From NCBI GenBank assembly GCA_963971305.1, contig OZ020303.1, positions 43,388,106-43,452,105 of the forward strand: 64,000 bases of DNA, given 5' to 3'. Position 1 is the stretch's first letter. Every line of letters begins with the position of its first letter. The notes beneath the pieces were generated by a model that was not told where the DNA came from, did no database searches, and was given only the letters and a program-made list of their open reading frames with translations. The position numbers and the translations under genes were made by a program. The stretch comes from Arcuatula senhousia. Taxonomy: Eukaryota > Mollusca > Bivalvia > Mytilida > Mytilidae. Below are positions 40,238 to 64,000 of the stretch, piece by piece.

Positions 40238-43200
40238 CATCATGATGGAGGTAAAAAAAACATCATGATGCAGGTAAAACAGCATTGGAGGTAAAAAACA
40301 TTATGATGGAGGTAAAAACATTATGATGGAGGTAAAAACATCACGATGGAGGTAAAACATAATGATGGAGGTAAAACATTATGATGGAGGTAAAACACAT
40401 CATGATGTAGGTAAAAAACATCATGATGGAGGTAAAAAACATCATGATGGAGGTAAAAACATTATGATGGAGGTAAAAGAAAACATCATGATGGAGGTAA
40501 AAACATCATTGGAGGTTAGAAATATTATGATTGAGGTAAAACATTATGATGAAGGTAAAAAAAACATCATTTGAGGTATAAAAAACATTATGATGGAGGT
40601 AAAATCATGATGGAAGTAGAAAAACATCATGATGTAGGTAAAAAAACATCATTGGAGGAAAAAAACATTATGATGGAGGTAAAAACATTATGATGGAGGT
40701 AAAACATTAAGATGGAGGTAAAAAAAAACATTATGATGGGAAAAAAATCATTGGAGGTATAAAAAAAAAACATTATGATGGAGGTAAAAACATTATGATG
40801 GAGGTAAGAAATATTATGATGGAGGTAAAACATTATGATGGAGGTAAAAAAAACATTATGATGGAGTCAAAAAAATATTAGAGGTATAAAAAACATGATG
40901 GAGGTAAAAACATTATGATCGAGGTAAAAAACATCATTGTAGGTAAAAACATTATGATGGAGGTAAAAACATAATGATGGAGGTAAAAAACATCATGATG
41001 GAGGTAAAAAAAACATCATGATGGAGTAAAAAACATCATTGGAGGTAAAAACATTAGGATGGAGGTAAAAACATTATGATGGAGGTAAAAACATCATGAT
41101 GGAGGTAAAAAAACATCATTGGAGGTAAAAACATTAGGATGGAGGTAAAAACATTAGGATGGAGGTAAAACATTATGATGGTGGTAAAAAAAACATCATT
41201 GGAGGTATAAAAAAACATTATGATGGAGGTAAAAACATTAAGATGGAGGGAAAAACATCATGATGGAGGGAAAAAACATCATTGGAGGTAAAAACATCAT
41301 GATGGAGGTAAATACATCATGATGGAAGTAACATCATGATTGAGGTAAAAACATCATGATGGAATTAAAAACACCATGATGTAGGTGAACATCACAATGG
41401 CAGTCATAAGCATTATGATATAGGTGAAAAGAACCGTGATGTAGGTGATCAGCAACATGATGGAAGTAAAAAGCAACACGATGAAGGCGAAAAGCATCAG
41501 GATGGGGGTAAAAAAACATCATTGGAGGTAAAAACATTATGATGGAGGTAAAAACACCAAGTTGGAAGTCAAAAACACCTTGATGTAGGTGAACAGCAAC
41601 ATAATGGAAGTAGAATAAATCATGATCTAGGTGAAAAGCAACAAGATGGAAGTCAAAAGCTACATGATGTAGGTGAACATCACCGCAGTGGAAGTCAAAG
41701 GCAACATAATGTAAGTGAAAAGCATCAGGATAGAAGTAAAAAGCATCCTGATGAAGGTGAAAAGCATCAAAATGGAAGTCAAAAGCATTATGATGGAAGT
41801 GAAAAGCGACAAAATGGAAGTCAAAAGCACCATGATGTAGGTGAAAAGCACCGCATTGGAAGTCAAAGGCAACATAACGTAAGTGAAAAGCATCAGGATG
41901 GAAGTCAAAAGCATCATGATGTAGGTGAAAAGCATCAAAATGGAAGTCAAAAGCATTATGATGGAAGTCAAAAGCACCATGATGAAGGTGAAAAGAACCA
42001 AGATGGAATTCAAAAACACCGTGATGTAGGTGATTAGCAACATGATGGAAGTAAAAAGCAACATGATGAAGGCGAAAAGCATCAGGATGGGGGTAAAAAT
42101 CATCATGATGTAGGTGAAAAGAACCAAGATGAAAGTCAAAAACACCGTGATGTAGGTGATCATCAATATAATGGAAGTAAAAAGCATCATGATCTAGGTG
42201 AAAAGCACCGCATTGGAAGTCAAAGGCAACATAACGTAAGTGAAAAGCATCAGGATGGAAGTCAAAAGCACCATGATGAAGGTGAAAAGAACCAAGATGG
42301 AATTCAAAAACACCGTGATGTAGGTGGGAAGTAAAAAGCAACACGATGAAGGCGAAAAGCATCAGGATGGGGGTAAAAATCATCATGATGTAGGTGAAAA
42401 GAACCAAGATGAAAGTCAAAAACACCGTGATGTAGGTGATCATCAATATAATGGAAGTAAAAAGCATCATGATCTAGGTGAAAAGCACCGCATTGGAAGT
42501 CAAAGGCAACATAACGTAAGTGAAAAGCATCAGGATGGAAGTCAAAAGCACCATGATGAAGGTGAAAAGAACCAAGATGGAATTCAAAAACACCGTGATG
42601 TAGGTGGGAAGTAAAAAGCAACACGATGAAGGCGAAAAGCATCAGGATGGGGGTAAAAATCATCATGATGTAGGTGAAAAGAACCAAGATGAAAGTCAAA
42701 AACACCGTGATGTAGGTGATCATCAATATAATGGAAGTAAAAAGCATCATGATCTAGGTGAAAAGCGCCGCATTGGAAGTCAAAGGCAACATAACGTAAG
42801 TGAAAAGCATCAGGATGGAAGTCAAAGGCAACATAACGAAAGTGAAAAGCATCAGGATGGAAGTCAAAAGCATCATGATGTAGGTGAAAAGCACCAGGGT
42901 GGAAGTCAAAGGCATCATCATGTAGGTGAAAAAAGCATCAAAATAGAAGTCAAAGGCAGTATTATGTAAGAGAAAAGCGACATGATGGGAGTCAAAAGCA
43001 TCATGGTGTAGGTGAAAAGCATCATGATGGAAGTATAAAGAAACATGGTATAGATTAAAAACACCACGGTGGAAGTAAAAAGGAACCCTTGTGTATGCGT
43101 ACAGCACCAGGATTGAAGTCAAAACCACAATGATGTTGGTGAAAAGCATCACGATTGAAGTGAAAATGTCATGGTGTAGGTGTAAAAAAATCAAGATGGA

Positions 43201-44256
43201 AGTAGAAAGCATCATATGATGGAGGTGAAAGAACCACAATGGAAGTCAAAAGCATCATCATGTAGGTGAACAGCATCAAAATTAAAGTCAAAGGCATTAT
43301 TGTGTAAGTTTGAAGCGACATGATGGAAGTCAAAAGCATAATGATGAAGGTGAAAAGCATCTGATGGAAGTCAAAAACACCATAATGAAGGTGAACAGCA
43401 ACATGATGGCAGTTAAAAATAAGAGAAAACATAAGGATGGAAGTAAAAAGCATAATGGTGTAGGTAAAAAGCAACATGATGGAAGTCAAAAGCAACATGG
43501 TATAGGTGAAAAGCACCACGGCGGAAGTAAAAAGGAACCAGGGTGTATATGTACGGCACCAGGATTGAAGTCGAAACCACAATGATGTTGGTGAAAAGCA
43601 TCACGATTGAAGTGAAAAGAATCATGATGTAAGTGTAAAAATCAATATGGAGGTACAAAGCATCATGATGTAACTGAAAAAAATCAAGATGGAAGTAGAA
43701 ATCACCATAATGAAGGTGAAAGAACCACGATGGAAGTCAAAAACACAATAATGTAGGAGAACAGCGACGTGATGGAAGTTAAGAAATAACATGTTGTAGA
43801 CGAAAAGCATAATGATGGAAGTTAAAAGCATAATGGTGTAGGTGAAAAGCAACAAGATGGAAGTAAAAAAGAACATGATGTAGGTGAAAATCACCGCAGT
43901 GGAAGTCAAAGGCAACATAATGGAAGTGAAAAGCATCAGGATGGAAGTAAAAAGCATCATGATCTAGGTGAAAAGAACCGCATTTGAAGTCAAAGGCAAC
44001 ATAACGTTAAAGTAAAAAGCATCAGGATGGAAGTCAAAAGCAGCATGATCTAGGTGAAAAGCAACAAGATGGAAGTCAAAGGCAACATAGCGTAAGTGAA
44101 AAGCGACATGATGAAGTCAAAAGCACCATGATGTAGGTGAAAAGAACCGCATTTGAAGTCAAAGGCAAGTTAATGTAAGTGAAAAGCATCAGGATGGAAG
44201 TCAAAAGCTTCATGATTTAGGTGAAAAGCAACAAGATGGAAGTCAAAAGCATTATG
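40238..44256 (+). repeat. ~4-kb array of 20-22 bp units with a 280-bp higher-order repeat
   Basis: The first part (to about 41400) is built from ACATCATGATGGAGGTAAAA-like units with variable A runs. The second part alternates GAAAAGCATCATGATGTAGGT and CAAAAGCATCATGATGGAAGT-like 21-mers. From 42051 a 280-bp block repeats at 42331 and 42611; GTAAAAAGCAACA(T/C)GATGAAG marks each start. Because most units are 21 bp, several frames on both strands stay open (for example 41334-42470 minus, 7-residue period HLHHDAF/DFH). These are not taken as genes: the composition is that of the repeat and frames open and close with unit indels. Degenerate units continue after 45000 to about 45950. Confidence 0.9.
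42051..42826 (+). repeat. 280-bp higher-order repeat, nearly three copies
   Basis: Copies start at 42051, 42331 and 42611 and are almost identical, far closer than the 21-bp units are to each other; the third diverges after about 42826. This points to recent unequal exchange or an assembly effect. Confidence 0.88.
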
Positions 44257-45012
44257 GTATCGGTTGACTGCTTCACCTATCTGGGCAGCGTAATGGGTGG
44301 TTCAGAGAAAGATATCAAATGCATGATTGGGAAAGCAAGAACAGCCTTCAGAATGATGTCACCAATTTGGAGAGCTAATAACATCACACTGAATACAAAA
44401 ATCAGGCTCTTTAATTCCAACGTCAAAACCATACTGTTATACTGTTGTGAGACATGGAAGACGACCAAATGCCTCTTAAACAAGATACAAGTCTTTGTAA
44501 ACAACTGCCTCAGACAGATATTGAAGATCAGATGGCCCGACAAAATTAGCAACATTGACCTCTGGAAGAAGACCCAACAAGAACCAATGGAATTAGAGTT
44601 GATAAAACGGAAATGGCGTTGGATTGGTCACACTCTTAGAAAACCTGCACACTCCATCACCAGACAGGCATTACAGTGGAATCCACAAGGGAAAAGGCTA
44701 GTTGGGCGCCCTAGAAACACCTGGCGAAGAAACCTTACAACAGAAAAGGCAGCCAAGGGGTACAGATGGACTGATGTCACCAGACTAGCCCAAAACCGAA
44801 CTAGGTGGAGAAGTGTTGTCAGTGGCCTATGTACCGCCTTGGTACCATGGTGCTATTCACAATTTGAGACATCTTATGTTTTAAAGGTTATCGGTGATCT
44901 TTACGTCAAAATAAACAATACATCTCCTCGTTAGTAATGTCCAGGAACTGGGTGGGATTAATAGGAGTACCCTATTTGAATGTGTCAGGATACTTTTATA
45001 TATATATATTTG
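44257..45012 (+). mobile_element. 5'-truncated non-LTR retrotransposon, reverse transcriptase C-terminal part
   Basis: The reading VDCFTYLGSVMGGSEKDIKC, IRLFNSNVKTILLYCCETWK, RWIGHTLRKPAHSITRQALQ, WNPQGKRLVGRPRNTWRR, to a stop at 44934 is the C-terminal region of RTE/CR1-type endonuclease-reverse transcriptases. It is intact to the stop but lacks the endonuclease and the catalytic YADD part. The left junction is inside the satellite array, which also continues in degenerate form to the right. The tail has a short (TA)n run at about 44998-45010. The clade is not certain. Confidence 0.85.
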
Positions 45013-45960
45013 AAAAGCACATTCAGAGAAGCATCAAAGCTAAGCCATTAGATTGAAAGAACCCTCATATGTCATGATGATTTTCAAACGTAATGCCAGT
45101 CATTGGCGGATCCAGGGGGATTTCTGTGGTGGCAAACACCCCATCCCCCCCATTCCCTTCCACAATTTTGTTATTTTTCTGTAGGTTTTCAGAAATACAG
45201 GTCTAGACCCCCCCCCCACACACACATCTTTCATCCACATTAGACTGTATGTGACCCCCTTTCGAAAATTTGTGGACCCGCCCCTGCCAGTAATGGTGCG
45301 AGCTAAAGACCAGCTTGTAGGTGAACAGCATCATGTTATGAAATTATCACGATAACTGACGAAATGAATCGCGATAGTACTGAAAAGCGCCATATTGTGG
45401 AATTCAAATTGGTTCCATTTTGATAATTTCTGATTTCATTATGAAGCTTTTCGTTCGGTTGAAATGACAGACTATCCTGATATCGATGGTGTAAGTAAAA
45501 AGCATTGTGATTGAAGTTACAAAATCATCCCCATTAAATAATACTTTTAATTTCAATTACGATACCTTTTTCTTCAGTCGTGATGCGTTTCAAAATCTAA
45601 GGCCTCTCAACTTCTCAGGGACTGCAAGATATACACGTATATCAGTATTTTATGAGTGATTAGTAACCGTTCATATGCATGCATGCTGCATTCTTCAATC
45701 GTATCAACGTGCTTTTTGTCGTGGTGGTCTCAACAAGTTTTATCGGATAAAATTCAAATGAAGAAAGATGCTAGTCAAACTTTCAGTTATGCAAGACAAT
45801 TTCCTCATCTTACTTGCTGTAAACAGCAAAATACAAGTTTAAAAGTTAAGAGCCCTGTGAACTAGATAACAAGCATCACGGTGAGATGTGAAACTGTGAG
45901 AAATTAAGAAATGCATTGTGGTGAAGGTGAAAAACAACGGGGGGAAGAAAAAATAATATT
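45013..45960 (+). repeat. Degenerate continuation of the array, with a MITE inside
   Basis: Scattered units such as GTAGGTGAACAGCATCATG (45318), GGTGTAAGTAAAAAGCATTG (45489) and GTGGTGAAGGTGAAAAACAA (45916) show that the array once extended here. The MITE at 45101-45286 is inserted in it. No gene is seen. Confidence 0.55.
45101..45286. mobile_element. 186-bp MITE with GGATCCAG ends (copy 2)
   Basis: The ends CATTGGCGGATCCAGGGGG and TTTGTGGACCCGCCCCTG are flanked by CCAGT on each side (45096-45100 and 45287-45291). It belongs to the same family as 36593-36759, with C-rich blocks inside. Confidence 0.78.
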
Positions 45961-45991
45961 GATCTTAAAGTTTTGATCTTGGCATAAAGAA

Positions 45992-45996
45992 TAACA

Positions 45997-46036
<40 letters not shown>
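45992..46036 (+). repeat. (TAAA)n microsatellite
   Basis: About ten to eleven uninterrupted TAAA units occur just after the degenerate end of the array. Confidence 0.95.
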
Positions 46037-46429
46037 CTTTATTTCCTTATCATAGGGCCCATACGGGCATATCAATTATCAATCATATATGTTTGATTAC
46101 AAAGATCATGAATATAAACATATACAAGATACAAGAAACAGGAGAGCCAGCTTTCAACTACATTAATATGCAAAGATAAAAATAAAATTTACACATTTAT
46201 GACTATTTAATGCTTCATTTAATCCGAGTTTTGTCTGTGTACTGCAGATTCTAATAAAGAGCAAAGGGAGTCAACAAAAGTGGTTTCTTCATTTGACATG
46301 ATCCATATAAAAAGTTGTTCATTGTTTAAAGTCCTGAGATTTGGATACATGTCATAACAAAAATTTTAAAAAGAGTGTCTTTTGAGCCTGTACTTGATAG
46401 AAAATAATGAGATGTGAAATAAGTGAACG

Positions 46430-46680
46430 CGACACAGCCCACAATCAAGCGGCAATCATCAGAAAAACCACAATGGACAACCGCCAGCAGCCTTCAACGA
46501 GGCCAGTAGGCGCTGCTCGCGGTTATTCAATTGGCCCATGGTCTAAATAAAATGCATATAATTCAAATCCAGTCCTGAAATAGTCATAGATAGACCCCCT
46601 TCTTTAACAAGGAACAGAACACATAAAAAAGACAAGTACAAACGAAAGCTTTGTCAATGATTCCTTGAGTGTCTTTTGAT
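46430..46680 (-). other. Duplicated segment B (paralog of 38640-38905)
   Basis: The minus strand reads QLNNREQRLLASLKAAGGCP + LWFF and a stop, after an acceptor-like stretch. The best match to segment A is LKAAG(G/C)(C/L)PLW. No family is recognised. Confidence 0.4.
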
Positions 46681-46796
46681 TGGCAATAATTTACTTGGAA
46701 CATAAAATCACAGAAAACAATCACAAACAAAATTTCAATTTTTTCATGAGGCATTTGCCGATTTGCTTCAATGTAGTTACGGACCCGTCAATACTA

Positions 46797-47094
46797 AACC
46801 TGTAGTTTAGGGAATGACCATTTAACTTGATGGGGGGGGGCTTGGTTTTTTGTTTTGATCAGAAATTTTTTTTCGAGAGCGCGGACAAAATATTTATTTT
46901 TCGAAGGGGTCGCGACAGAATATTATTTTTCATTTATCACCAATATTTTCTATAGCAGAAATCCTTCTTCAGAATTTTTTTTTTCTAACCCTCAGCTGCC
47001 AAAATATTTTTTTCATCTAAAATAATTTTCAGAATATTTTTTTAGGAAAAAAACAAGCCCCCCCTTTTTCAAGTTAAATGGTCGGTCCCTTAAG
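46797..47094. mobile_element. Inverted-repeat MITE, GACCATTTAACTTGA family (copy 2)
   Basis: The left end TAGGGAATGACCATTTAACT + TGATGGGGGGGG and CTTGGTTTTTTG are mirrored by AAAAAAACAAGCCCCCCC and TTTTTCAAGTTAAATGGTCG + GTCCCTTA on the right. It is the same family as 31862-32108. Confidence 0.82.
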
Positions 47095-47998
47095 TACTGA
47101 GGTGGCCTTATAGTTCCGTAGTTGTTTCCTCTGTAAAATTCAAGAATTCAATTAACAGATTAACCCGGTCAAAAAAGTTTGTTTGTGCTGAACCCCCTAG
47201 TAAATTATAGAAATATCTATTTCATCTACAGACCAGATTTTTTGGTCTCTGCCTCACCACCGAGTGTTGTGGTTTTTTTTTCTGGAAAACAATAATTCTT
47301 TGGGTTTTGAGTGTAAAAACACAAGACGAGAGCATAAATAAGATAATATAAACATAGTGCCTTAATCATATTATATCGAATATAAATTGTAATCAATTTT
47401 ACAAGGAACAGGTGCCCGTGAAACAGCATATTTTGTAATTGCCCGCCAAAAAAGTTTTTACCCTAGAACTTTTAATTTTTTTTATAAGTTTGATTAATAA
47501 AATTTTCCGTATGAAAACGTTTCATTATCGTAGATATTTTTCATAAAAAATTAAAGAATATTTAGAAGATTTTCACAACGTTTTTATCAAATTACAAAAA
47601 AGGAATAAGGTAATCAAAGGAGGCTGCAAAATCATGGAGGCTTGTGTCCCTTTGACAGGTGAAAATGTGACAGTTTTTTGCTACGACAGCCTCCAGAATA
47701 AATAACATTCGACGTGACCAAAAGATTCATAACCCTGTGATATTTAATAATTTACAAAACTCTTGCCATTGCACTGAAAGCTTATTTGAAGTACGGAAGT
47801 CGCATCGAAATTGTTGACATTTTTTCTTGCTCAACGGGAGCTTGTTGAACAAGTTTGTGTGTCATGTAATCTTAAATTTAGTAACGAGTTCGAATTTGTT
47901 AGACAATATCATGTTGTTTTTCACTTTAAAATGTTCAAATTACTGTTGTTTTTATCTTGGTTGATGATTTTTACCTAAAAACGATACAGTAAACTTTT

Positions 47999-48039
47999 AC
48001 TTCCGGTCATTTCAATTTTGACAACTACCGAAAGAAGGG
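47999..48039 (+). promoter_or_regulatory. ROCK 5' UTR/promoter-proximal ETS-like motif and in-frame stop
   Basis: ACTTCCGGT at 47999-48007 matches the ETS-factor consensus often found near start sites of housekeeping genes; its role here is inference. TGA at 48019-48021 is in frame with the ATG at 48040, with no ATG between, which supports that start codon. Confidence 0.4.
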
Positions 48040-63701
<15,662 letters not shown>

Positions 63702-64000
63702 GTAAAGACAGCTTTATTTGTTTCTTAACTACACTTCAGTTTCCCCAAAACTTTTAATGTGTTAACAAAATGAACACTTATTGTTATCTTTTGCAAAGTT
63801 TGTGAAATAAAGAGGGTAGTTAGTTGAAATGAATAAACACATCCAACACTTATAAATATCATGGAAAGTTAATTAGATGATTGTTACAGAGGTTTATGTT
63901 AAGTTTGTTTTCTTCTTGAGTACAAACAATACTTTCCCTATTCAAATATCTATTTAAAAAGTTTGATTGCACAAAGTGTTTAAAAAAATACTTTAAGAAG
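63702..64000. other. ROCK intron 10, incomplete
   Basis: AT-rich intron sequence to the window edge; nothing recognised. Confidence 0.6.

Larger units (their letters stand above)
46037..47998. other. Intergenic DNA upstream of ROCK
   Basis: It contains the second copy of the duplicated segment (46430-46680) and an inverted-repeat MITE (46797-47094). From 47095 to 47998 the sequence is AT-rich and may hold the ROCK promoter and 5' UTR; no gene or RNA is recognised. Confidence 0.55.

Noticed and set aside
41334..42470. 378-codon minus-strand open frame rich in H, F and D
   Set aside because: It is entirely 21-bp satellite; shifted and opposite frames are also long and open, and the frame follows repeat units without independent conservation. 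It was kept only as a point to test.
40238..44256. Possible CRISPR-like array
   Set aside because: Units are contiguous and variable with no unique spacers, and the genome is animal.

Overview
The window looks like nuclear DNA of a lophotrochozoan animal, most likely a bivalve mollusc such as a mussel. The basis is AT-rich sequence, small GT-AG exons in kilobase introns, a TRIM-like B-box gene of the type expanded in molluscs, and very dense small transposons with tandem-repeat cores. The species call is an inference. No bacterial or viral gene organisation is seen.

Layout. (1) 1-36.3 kb, + strand: the 3' part of a DOCK-family Rho GTPase exchange factor gene, closest to the DOCK-C group (DOCK6/7/8). 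Eighteen exons join in frame into 760 codons ending at a stop at 36040. They cover the region before DHR-2, the whole DHR-2 domain and the C-terminus; the 5' part (DHR-1) lies upstream of the window. (2) 28,991-30,670, - strand: an intronless two-B-box/coiled-coil/beta-propeller-like TRIM-family gene inside a DOCK intron. (3) 36.3-48.0 kb: intergenic DNA with an approximately 4-kb array of 20-22 bp units that includes a 280-bp higher-order repeat, a 5'-truncated non-LTR retrotransposon end, small MITEs and a duplicated segment of unknown nature. (4) 48,040 to the window edge, + strand: the 5' part of a Rho-associated kinase (ROCK) gene. Ten exons encode the N-terminus and most of the kinase domain; the rest of the gene lies beyond the window.

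The introns are transposon nests. I could define ends for a canonical Helitron (12630-17666, TC start, 3' hairpin, CTAG end) carrying a nested element; two piggyBac-type elements with TTAA duplications, one with an intron-containing but broken transposase; two hAT-type elements with perfect 8-bp target duplications; a third hAT-like element; a Tc1/mariner-like MITE; a TTAA MITE; and several families sharing one unusual plan. That plan is a 5' hairpin, a short GC-rich microsatellite, a core of roughly 145-200 bp tandem repeats, and an inverted copy of the hairpin arm (or a small hairpin) just before the 3' end.

Functionally, the two large genes both act on Rho-family signalling: DOCK proteins activate Rac/Cdc42, and ROCK is the effector kinase of RhoA. 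They lie head to tail about 12 kb apart. The most distinctive gene-level observations are duplicated exon fragments in both: DOCK exon 9 (window numbering) is flanked by two complementary partial copies, and the ROCK activation-segment exon is preceded by a 130-bp tandem copy that keeps the acceptor but has no donor.
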